Assembly (NCBI GenBank): GCA_043736395.1
Contig: JAYTCQ010000230.1
Span: 1 to 29,449, forward strand
Direction of reading: 5' to 3'
From: JAFDVL01 sp043736395
GTDB lineage: Bacteria > Acidobacteriota > Blastocatellia > RBC074
DNA: 29,449 nt
The translations under genes and the position numbers were made by a program. Below are positions 23,383-29,449 of the stretch, one piece after another. Each line of letters opens with the position of its first letter. The stretch's first letter is position 1. Below the pieces are notes generated by a model, which saw nothing but the letters and a program-made list of their open reading frames with translations, made no database searches and was not told the DNA's origin.

Positions 23383-23389
23383 TAGTTGT

Positions 23390-23929
23390 ATGAATTTTCG
23401 CGTTTTATTGCTGGTCTGTATTTTCCTCATCCCTGTCGCTGCACAGGACAAAGTCAAACATACCGAAACGCTTTCGACAGCCAGCAAAATTGTTGTCGCG
23501 CAAGCTGAGAAATTAGAAGTCAAAGGATCAGCTGTTTTCACGCTGGCTTCGGCAAATCAGGATGGGACGTTGATCGGCAATCTTGTCTACACATTACCCG
23601 AAGCCGAACGTACGAAAATTGCCCGGGAAATCAATCAGCCCATCGCCAACATTCCCGCCTATCTGATCACGAATAACATCTCCGCGAAGATTGAAAAAAA
23701 TGCGCATTGTCCTGAAATAATTTTAGAAATTGGAGAGGTAGATTTAGAGCTGAGCGGAACCAAACTTCACCTGAATCATTTCGTAGTGACGCTGGTTGAA
23801 ATTCAATCCAAACTGGCAGGAGCGCTCTGCATCTGGACAGATCGCCTCAACAAAGGCATTACTAATAAAGGTGTCGTACAGTACATTAATCTTTTACTGA
23901 AGGGCGAGGAAGAAGAAAAATCTCAGTAG
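23390..23929 (+). CDS. Hypothetical secreted protein
   Basis: A 179-residue product with a clear signal peptide (hydrophobic 4-17, cleavage after VAAQ). The mature part has a segment KIVVAQAEKLEVKGSAVFTL and a region LSGTKLHLNHFVVTL that suggest alternating beta strands, with single Cys at about 104 and 145. I do not recognise a family. No strong ribosome site is visible and the preceding hairpin lies right before it, so it may have its own promoter or use read-through from dxs. It converges with the 66-residue gene 11 bp away. Confidence 0.7.
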   Translation: MNFRVLLLVCIFLIPVAAQDKVKHTETLSTASKIVVAQAEKLEVKGSAVFTLASANQDGTLIGNLVYTLPEAERTKIAREINQPIANIPAYLITNNISAKIEKNAHCPEIILEIGEVDLELSGTKLHLNHFVVTLVEIQSKLAGALCIWTDRLNKGITNKGVVQYINLLLKGEEEEKSQ

Positions 23930-23940
23930 AAATAGAATTT

Positions 23941-24141
23941 TTATTGTTGCAAAATTTCTTCGTCTACCTGAATTTCTTCAGGCGGAATGATGACGACTTT
24001 GCTATTGCGGGAAACGGCGATGGATTGCCCTAATTGTTTATGTCGCCATAAGGCATCTTGAACTGCACGATGAAATATCTTTGTCACTTCATCGCTGTGA
24101 CTTATTAACCAATCGTCAGGAAGCGTTTTCAATTTGTCCAT
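23941..24141 (-). CDS. Small conserved-looking protein of unknown function
   Basis: A 66-residue soluble protein: LKTLPDDWLISHSDEVTKIF, VQDALWRHKQLGQSIAVSRN and KVVIIPPEEIQVDEE. Short proteins of this pattern (TLP-x-D/E-W, then a helix, then QAV-x-DAL, then a strand ending in PPEEI) are widespread in cyanobacteria and acidobacteria as far as I recall, with no assigned job. The helix-strand-PPEEI layout recalls small antitoxin-like proteins, but there is no toxin beside it. GAGG lies 10 nt before the ATG. It follows rimO by 36 bp and is probably co-transcribed with it. Confidence 0.7.
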   Translation of the reverse strand: MDKLKTLPDDWLISHSDEVTKIFHRAVQDALWRHKQLGQSIAVSRNSKVVIIPPEEIQVDEEILQQ

Positions 24142-24177
24142 TACGAATGCCTCACTATAACTACACCTTCATCTTTT

Positions 24178-25554
24178 TCAAAAAATCCGCGCAATCAGAT
24201 CATAATCGTGCGCTTCCGTAATTTCGATATTGATGAAATCTCCCGGCTTGCCAGCAAAATCTTCCGGCACGTCATTTATCAAAATATGCCCGTCCACTTC
24301 TGGAGCCTGCGTTTCAAGTCGCGCTTGCAATAACAATTCTGTTTCGTCGGAAACGCCTTCTAACAAAGCACGGAATTGCTTTCCGATCATGGCTTTGTTT
24401 TTGCGTTTGGAGATTTTTTGCTGTTCGCGCATTAATTTTGCGCGACGTGAACGCATTATTTTGACGGGAACTTTTTGATCCAAATCAAAACCGTGCGTAC
24501 CCTCTTCGTCGGAGTAGGTGAACACGCCGACACGGTCGAATTCGATGTCTTTGACGAATTGCATCAGCTCTTCAAAATCTTCTTCGGTTTCGCCGGGAAA
24601 TCCAACAATTAACGTAGTTCGCAAAGCAATTTCCGGTACGAATTTTCGGGCGCGTCCCAGCAATTTTTCGAGCATCGCACGATTGCCGCCGCGACGCATT
24701 CGCTTCAGCATATTCGCGCTCGCGTGCTGGAGCGGCATGTCCAGATAATTGCAAACCTTCGGCTCTTCCGCCATCACTTGCAGAGTCGCATCGCTGAGTG
24801 AATTCGGGTACGTGTACATAATGCGAATCCATTCGATGCCGTCCACTTGCGCCAAACCTTTCAGCAAATCCGCGAGTCCATCTTTCAATCCTAAATCCAA
24901 ACCGTACTGCGTAGAATCCTGTGAAATCAGCACTAATTCTTTGACGCCTTGCGCGGCAAGCTGATGCGCTTCGTTGACGATGGAGCCAGCGCGGCGCGAA
25001 CGGTAATTCCCACGCATTTGCGGAATCGCGCAAAACGCACAAGTGTGATCGCAGCCTTCCGCAATTTTCACATACGCAAAATGCTTCGGCGTAGCCAGCA
25101 CGCGCGGCGTATTTTCGTCGTAAAGATAGGTCGGCAACCCACGCGTCATCCAACTGTTGGAAGCCACAAACGCGGCGTCCTGTTTGGCTACGGCGGCGGG
25201 GTCAACAGCGGCGACAATTTTTTCGATTTCGCTGGTTCCGAGTACGGCGTCAACTTCGGGTAATTGATTCAACAAATCCTGACGATAGCGTTCGACGAGG
25301 CAGCCCGCTACGACCAAGCGTTTGAGCTTGCCCGTGTCTTTCAACGCCGACATCTCCAGAATCGTGTCAATGGATTCCTGCTTGGCAGAATCAATAAAGC
25401 CACAAGTGTTGACGACCATCACATCCGCTTCATCGCGGTCAGTCGTCAATTCGTAGCCGTGCAATTTTAGTTGCCCCATCATCACTTCGCTGTCCACTAA
25501 ATTTTTAGGACAGCCAAGACTGACGAAGCCGATTTTTGAGAACGTGGATTTCAT
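24178..25554 (-). CDS. rimO: Ribosomal protein S12 methylthiotransferase RimO
   Basis: A 458-residue radical SAM methylthiotransferase that modifies the Asp of ribosomal protein S12. N-terminal cluster cysteines C15 (SLGCPKNLVDSE), C51 (NTCGFI) and C85 (AGCLVERY) are present, as is the SAM cluster C168-x3-C172-x2-C175 (CDHTCAFC). The sequence SLGCPKNLVDSEVM marks RimO rather than MiaB. The C-terminal TRAM domain starts about 390. No strong ribosome site is visible before the ATG at 25554. Separated from the upstream AlbA gene by a 10-bp tandem repeat. Confidence 0.95.
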   Translation of the reverse strand: MKSTFSKIGFVSLGCPKNLVDSEVMMGQLKLHGYELTTDRDEADVMVVNTCGFIDSAKQESIDTILEMSALKDTGKLKRLVVAGCLVERYRQDLLNQLPEVDAVLGTSEIEKIVAAVDPAAVAKQDAAFVASNSWMTRGLPTYLYDENTPRVLATPKHFAYVKIAEGCDHTCAFCAIPQMRGNYRSRRAGSIVNEAHQLAAQGVKELVLISQDSTQYGLDLGLKDGLADLLKGLAQVDGIEWIRIMYTYPNSLSDATLQVMAEEPKVCNYLDMPLQHASANMLKRMRRGGNRAMLEKLLGRARKFVPEIALRTTLIVGFPGETEEDFEELMQFVKDIEFDRVGVFTYSDEEGTHGFDLDQKVPVKIMRSRRAKLMREQQKISKRKNKAMIGKQFRALLEGVSDETELLLQARLETQAPEVDGHILINDVPEDFAGKPGDFINIEITEAHDYDLIARIF

Positions 25555-25620
25555 TAAAAAACTCGTTTGAATTACATGACCAATACATAAAAAATCTTTG
25601 GTCTAAATTGGGCTAAATCA

Positions 25621-25690
25621 TTGATTGCATTAGATTGCATTAGATTGCATTTGATTGCATTTGATTGCATTTGATTTCACTTGATTACAT
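25621..25690. repeat. Seven-copy 10-bp tandem repeat (consensus TTGATTGCAT)
   Basis: Seven consecutive 10-bp units: TTGATTGCAT, TAGATTGCAT x2, TTGATTGCAT x2, TTGATTTCAC, TTGATTACAT. It lies between the rimO start codon and the end of the AlbA gene, so it forms the upstream region of rimO. The units phase with the helix. Confidence 0.9.
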
Positions 25691-25705
25691 GGACACTACA
25701 TAAAA

Positions 25706-27166
25706 TTATGCCCAAGCTGGCACGTAACTAATATCTCTTCTCGAAGCACTTACTGAGTCGAAGACTTTAATTAAATTAGCCTTGATTGCTTCTGAAATTA
25801 TTTTTGACGCTAACGGATAATTACGATCTGCGATTTGTAATCGCACACGCAAACTTGCATTCGTCATACGCTCATTGAGTTCATAGAGCAAACAAGCGTG
25901 TTGATAACAAGCACGGATACGATCTTGTCCCGTCATTTCCGATAATGATTTTTCAGCAAAAAGTAGGGCAATGGTGTTGTCGTCTTTAGTTCTAAAATCG
26001 GGTGGCGGAAGTTTGGCTCCTTCTACGGCAATGATTACTTTATCAATACCCGTACCGCGTTCTTCACCAATATTGATTCGTCGCAAAAATCCAGCAAGCC
26101 CCTCATTACGCGAACGCGGCGGCTTATCAATAAAACGCATCGGATCAATTAACGGCGCACCAGGATTTATGAATTCGATACGATCATCAAAAATTTCTAC
26201 GGCAGCACCTGCACCTCGAATAGAAAAATCCTGATGAATCAGCATGTTCGCGAATAACTCGCGGAGTGCTATGTCAGGATACATCCGCACTTCGCGTTGG
26301 TAGGTTCCTTCCTGTAATTCTTCATGTACTGGAAGGTGATCGTTGATGTATTGAACTGCCTGATTGAAAACGATGGCATAGCCGCTGCTGCCGGGCATTT
26401 CGCGGATTGCTTCGGCGCGACCTTTTCCCCTGTAAAAAATTATACGAACGGCTTTGCGTGCTAAACGACCAAAACGGTTGAGGTCTCTGGCAAATAAAAT
26501 TGCACCAAAATTTGTAATGCTGTAATCACCGTCAGATTGCGCTACGATAAATTTCTCATCTATAAATCGGCTCAGAATGCCGTCCCGATTGGCGGGCAAC
26601 GGTTGCTGGGTCAAATGAAAATAGGCAGGATAATCTAACAAACCTATTGCCTGATCGGCAGAAATATTTTCAAGAGCCAGGTCATTTTCAAAATTTCTTT
26701 GCTGAAAACTTGCCCATAAACTACGCTCTTTTTCGGGATGATCTTTGAGTTTTTTCTTGTAGCTACCAACGCGAATAAATTCTGCTTCCTTGAAACGAAC
26801 GGGCGTATGGTTTGCTGCTGGAATTGTAAAGACAACAACAGGTTTGCCATCCATCTCAAGTTCGTGAATTTTAAAATCAAGGCGAGGCGAAAACGTTCCT
26901 GCTAACCAGTTTTCCAGTTCCTGATTTTTATGTTTGGTGTAATGAGGCTTAAAGGAAGTGCCAAGAATCTGATGTGTGGAATCGTCTATGCCCCAGATAA
27001 GGTAGCCTGATTGTTCATTGACCAGCGCAGCAGAATTGGCGAGCGCAGAAACATATTCACCTATTTCTTCAGGATCAGCATTGTTATGCTTGAACTCTAC
27101 CCATTCCGTTTCACGCGAAGACGCGAGAAAAGAGCGTACGAGTTTTTCCAATTCATCCTGTTCCAT
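25706..27166 (-). CDS. AlbA_2 (Schlafen-like) ATP-binding protein, putative regulator
   Basis: A 486-residue protein of the COG2865 type. The N-terminal AlbA_2 domain shows ETEWVEFKHN (E24-F-K26) and SGYLIWGIDD, typical of these nucleic-acid-binding modules. A GHKL-type ATPase part follows: N box with E303 and N307 (ALRELFANMLIHQDF), G1-like DDRIEFINPG (327-336) and G2-like EERGTGIDKV (368-376). A winged-helix-like C terminus ends it. No ribosome site is seen; a possible -10 TACAAT ends only about 6 nt before the ATG, so the mRNA may be nearly leaderless. Such proteins are called putative transcriptional regulators and some sit in defence islands; no specific role is known here. Confidence 0.87.
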   Translation of the reverse strand: MEQDELEKLVRSFLASSRETEWVEFKHNNADPEEIGEYVSALANSAALVNEQSGYLIWGIDDSTHQILGTSFKPHYTKHKNQELENWLAGTFSPRLDFKIHELEMDGKPVVVFTIPAANHTPVRFKEAEFIRVGSYKKKLKDHPEKERSLWASFQQRNFENDLALENISADQAIGLLDYPAYFHLTQQPLPANRDGILSRFIDEKFIVAQSDGDYSITNFGAILFARDLNRFGRLARKAVRIIFYRGKGRAEAIREMPGSSGYAIVFNQAVQYINDHLPVHEELQEGTYQREVRMYPDIALRELFANMLIHQDFSIRGAGAAVEIFDDRIEFINPGAPLIDPMRFIDKPPRSRNEGLAGFLRRINIGEERGTGIDKVIIAVEGAKLPPPDFRTKDDNTIALLFAEKSLSEMTGQDRIRACYQHACLLYELNERMTNASLRVRLQIADRNYPLASKIISEAIKANLIKVFDSVSASRRDISYVPAWA

Positions 27167-27217
27167 CAGCGTATTGTAACACTCTCGCTCTGTATTCTCA
27201 GTGATCGCAGATAAAAC

Positions 27218-27991
27218 TTACAAATTCGGCGAAGCGCCCACCGGGTTTTGTTCTAAATCAAGCACCGAACCGGTGATACATTCACTTTCATCGCTGGCAA
27301 AATAGATCGCGGCGTAGGCAATATCCAGCGGCAATAACAGTCGCCCAAACGGTCGTGTTTTCACAGCTTCTTCTAACCAATTCTCACCTTTCCCTTCTAA
27401 TAATTTGACGGCATGTTCGTTCGGGGTTTCCGTCCATCCAACATTCAGTTGATTCACGCGAATGCGGTGTTTCGTCAAATAGCTGGCGTTGTTTTTGGTG
27501 AACGTCATCAATGCGCCTTTGGCCGAAGAATACGCCATTAATTTTGGTTCACCGATGTAAGCATTCACAGAACCGATGTTCACAATTGATCCGGCACGCC
27601 GTTCGATGTTGTGTTTGACGAATTGCTGGGAACAGATAAAAGCTCCGCGTACGTTGGCAGCAAAGAGGTGATCCCATAATTCAACGGTGGTGTCTTCGAT
27701 GGTACTGCGGGTACTGTCACCTGCATTGTTAACAAGGACATCTACTTTTCCATAGACCTCAACAGCACGATCAACTAAGGCGCGACATTCGCTTTCGTTG
27801 GTGACATCCGCGCGCTGAAAAACAGCTTGTCCGCCGTCAGCGATAATGCTTTCGACAATTGCCTGACCGTTTTTTTCATTTCGACCAGAGATGATGACAC
27901 TCGCGCCTTCGCTGGCGAACAACCGGGCGATACCTTCGCCCATTCCGGCGGTGGAGGCGGTGATAACTGCAACTTTATTTTCTAAACGCAT
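27218..27991 (-). CDS. SDR family oxidoreductase
   Basis: The 257-residue product is a FabG-like short-chain dehydrogenase: glycine motif TASTAGMG (11-18, with Ala in place of the first Gly), Arg37 after beta-2 (SGRN, NADP-type), NNAG (88-91), Ser141 and Y154-x3-K158 (YSSAK). C-terminal ITGSVLDLEQNPVGASPN, where most relatives have a V/I-D-GG motif. It is on the same strand as, and 67 bp downstream of, the sugar-isomerase gene, so it probably acts with it in carbohydrate or polyol turnover. The exact substrate is unknown. No strong ribosome site before the ATG. Confidence 0.88.
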   Translation of the reverse strand: MRLENKVAVITASTAGMGEGIARLFASEGASVIISGRNEKNGQAIVESIIADGGQAVFQRADVTNESECRALVDRAVEVYGKVDVLVNNAGDSTRSTIEDTTVELWDHLFAANVRGAFICSQQFVKHNIERRAGSIVNIGSVNAYIGEPKLMAYSSAKGALMTFTKNNASYLTKHRIRVNQLNVGWTETPNEHAVKLLEGKGENWLEEAVKTRPFGRLLLPLDIAYAAIYFASDESECITGSVLDLEQNPVGASPNL

Positions 27992-28032
27992 AATCTAAAT
28001 TCTTTTCTATCTCAAAATTTGTTTTGTAAAAG

Positions 28033-28053
28033 CGACAGGCGAGACGCCTATCG
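28033..28053. repeat. Short REP-like hairpin between isomerase and SDR genes
   Basis: CGACAGGCG-AGA-CGCCTATCG forms a 9-bp stem with one mismatch (C36/A50) and a 3-nt loop. The sequence looks like a widely spread dispersed repeat, GCGACAGGCGAGACGCCT. No T run follows. Confidence 0.6.
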
Positions 28054-28058
28054 TACAC

Positions 28059-28937
28059 TTAAAAATGCTGCGCAATTTTTTGGCGTAAAAATTGTACGGA
28101 TTCCCTTAACTCGTCCATCCCATTTTCGCCGTCTTCAATTGAAATCCAACCGTCAAATCCCTCGCCTTTCAGCGTCGAGAAAATTGCGTCGTAATCATTC
28201 ATTCCCTTGCCGATTACACCATGCCGTAAGTTTTTTGCATAGCCCAGTGAGCCGTCCTGTGATTTCAAATCTTCAATCGTGCCACTGATTAAATAACGAT
28301 CTGACGCGTGCATCGAGACTACGCGATGCTTGACGGCGGCCAGTACATTAAGCGGGTCTTCGCCGCAAATGATCGAATTTGACGGATCAAAATTCACGCC
28401 AAACCACGGCGAATCAATTTGGTTAATGATTTCGAGAAAGACATCCAGATGCTGCGCAAATTCGGGATACTTCCAGTAACCATCCTTGTAATGGTTTTCC
28501 ATATTCAGGACGATGCCGCGTTCAGCAGCGTAGGGAATCGCAGCGTTAATTCCTTCGAGGGAATAGCGTACGCCATCTGCACGCGAAACATCTTCGCGGC
28601 GTTGACCTGTCAACACGCGACACAATTTTCCGCCGAGCTGCGCTGTGAGATCAATCCAGAATTTTTCTTTTTCGAGCTCCTCGGCGCGAGCTGCCGGATC
28701 ATGTTGCGTGAAGTCCGGCGAACAGCACATCATCGGAATTTCCAGGCCCTTCGAGTCAGCGTACTGCTTAATTTTCGTGACATAATCAGTGTCAAAGCTC
28801 GCAAAAAATCCGGGATACATCTCGATGCCATCCACGCCCAGCGTCGCCGCGAGATCAATCCAATCAAATAACGTCATCGTTTTCGTGACGCATAAATCAT
28901 CCATGTAACATTTGGGGAAAGCGCTAAGTTTGGGCAT
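28059..28937 (-). CDS. Sugar phosphate isomerase/epimerase-like TIM-barrel protein
   Basis: The 292-residue product is of the xylose-isomerase-like / AP endonuclease family 2 fold. The four-residue metal site is visible: E147 (NMENHYKD), D184 (VNFDPSN), H210 (VSMHASD) and E268 (ISIEDGENG). The start MPKLSAFPKCY is typical of family members. These proteins isomerise or epimerise sugars or cyclitols using a divalent metal; the substrate is not evident. First of a pair with the downstream SDR dehydrogenase. Confidence 0.88.
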   Translation of the reverse strand: MPKLSAFPKCYMDDLCVTKTMTLFDWIDLAATLGVDGIEMYPGFFASFDTDYVTKIKQYADSKGLEIPMMCCSPDFTQHDPAARAEELEKEKFWIDLTAQLGGKLCRVLTGQRREDVSRADGVRYSLEGINAAIPYAAERGIVLNMENHYKDGYWKYPEFAQHLDVFLEIINQIDSPWFGVNFDPSNSIICGEDPLNVLAAVKHRVVSMHASDRYLISGTIEDLKSQDGSLGYAKNLRHGVIGKGMNDYDAIFSTLKGEGFDGWISIEDGENGMDELRESVQFLRQKIAQHF

Positions 28938-29096
28938 AAAATATACTCACTTTATTCATGAAAGATAGTTCTCAAGGTACGATAAGAATTAATCATCTAT
29001 AACAATTTTAAATTTTAGATTCAAGTGGTCGGGGCAACAGGTTGGCATTCAATTTCTATTTCTTTGCTGCAAAATATTGTGTTTTGTTACACCATG

Positions 29097-29143
29097 AATA
29101 AGGCCGGAGAAAAATAATTATTTTTCTCCGGCCTTATTTTTTT
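29097..29143. terminator. Perfect 42-bp palindromic terminator
   Basis: Arms 29097-29117 and 29118-29138 are exact complements (AATAAGGCCGGAGAAAAATA... mirrored), with T runs at the plus-strand end (TTATTTTTTT). It lies 31 bp downstream of the minus-strand partial gene's stop codon, whose transcript would read it as its terminator. No plus-strand gene ends here. The interval 28938-29096 shows no gene. Confidence 0.88.
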
Positions 29144-29168
29144 AGTGGTTACTGCTGCCACTCAGCAT

Positions 29169-29449
29169 TTAATTCCGATTTGCGGTCAAATTATTTTCAG
29201 ATTCGCGGCGTTTTTTCATTTCAGCCAGGCGGGATTCAAGCTCTGTCAGTGAATTCTTTTCCAGCTTACGATACTGTGTAAAATCAGCTTCGGCAGCTTT
29301 ATCATCCCAAATCATAATTTTAACTAACCCACGATTTAGCCAGGAAATATTAGAGTTGTTGTGACATTTAAAATCAACGAGATAGCTGGAAATTCCAAAG
29401 CCCAGCGCAGACTTCCAGCACATCATCGTAGAGATCGAAATCGTGCATG
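29169..29449 (-). CDS. C-terminal fragment of a TPR-like protein (cut by window edge)
   Basis: Only the last part of the gene is inside the window. The frame stays open to base 29449; upstream of the first visible ATG (29426) it reads CTISIST, so the true start lies outside. The segment NISWLNRGLVKIMIWDDKAA followed by DFTQYRKLEKNS has the spacing and Gly/Ala/Asp-Phe pattern of a tetratricopeptide repeat, and a charged helix (ELESRLAEMKKRRES) ends the protein. Function unknown; TPR units mediate protein contacts. Confidence 0.65.
   Translation of the reverse strand, partial: CTISISTMMCWKSALGFGISSYLVDFKCHNNSNISWLNRGLVKIMIWDDKAAEADFTQYRKLEKNSLTELESRLAEMKKRRESENNLTANRN

Noticed and set aside
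25621..25690. CRISPR array
   Set aside because: The units are 10 bp and tandem with no spacers, and no cas gene is near.
1..29449. tRNA or rRNA genes
   Set aside because: No cloverleaf with a T-loop GTTCRA pattern in context, and no 16S or 23S blocks, were recognised; a covariance-model search was not possible.

Overview
The window looks like a chromosomal segment of a mesophilic bacterium, most likely an acidobacterium of the Blastocatellia/Pyrinomonadaceae type. This is inferred from the mix of gene families (Uma2 nuclease, secreted M20 peptidase, collagen-like surface protein, several SDR enzymes, Tat-exported amidase), the moderate GC content and intergenic spacers rich in short phased repeats. 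There is no rRNA, tRNA, phage, insertion sequence or CRISPR array. Most of it is housekeeping metabolism, with accessory islands: a type III restriction-modification pair, an XRE/HEAT pair, a collagen-like surface protein and a PIN-domain pair.

Left part (1-7600): a long imperfect hairpin (45-229) abuts the 3' end of an SDR dehydrogenase gene on the minus strand. A 10-bp phased repeat lies between that gene and the plus-strand mod-res operon, a complete type III restriction-modification system. A hairpin terminator separates res from convergent thiC. thiC is preceded by a TPP riboswitch whose terminator and competing antiterminator helices can be drawn base by base.

Middle left (7600-12070, minus strand): moaA, a small secreted membrane protein, an M20 carboxypeptidase and a Uma2 protein run toward thiC as a tightly packed cluster. 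Upstream, past a 100-bp hairpin made of 9-bp units, sits a two-gene XRE-regulator/HEAT-repeat unit with two palindromes at its 5' end.

Middle (12370-15220, plus strand): two overlapping frames encode an N-terminal membrane-anchored part and a Gly-rich collagen-like plus calcium-binding part. They look like one protein split by a -1 frame change. A canonical slippery heptamer lies in the overlap. A terminator and a secreted esterase follow.

Right middle (15220-23930): dcd (minus), a bipartite 9-bp repeat array, a consensus promoter driving an HU gene, the PIN-domain pair, a Tat amidase, then SDR - 39-codon gene - deoC joined by two TAATG overlaps, then dxs and a secreted protein of unknown role.

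Right end (23940-29449, minus strand): a 66-residue protein, rimO, a 7 x 10-bp tandem repeat, an AlbA/Schlafen-type ATP-binding regulator, an SDR plus TIM-barrel sugar isomerase pair, a 42-bp perfect palindromic terminator and the C-terminal end of a TPR-like protein cut by the window edge. The best leads for something undescribed are the -1 frame overlap in the collagen-like gene, the PIN/95-residue pair, the XRE/HEAT pair and the family of 9-10-bp phased intergenic elements.
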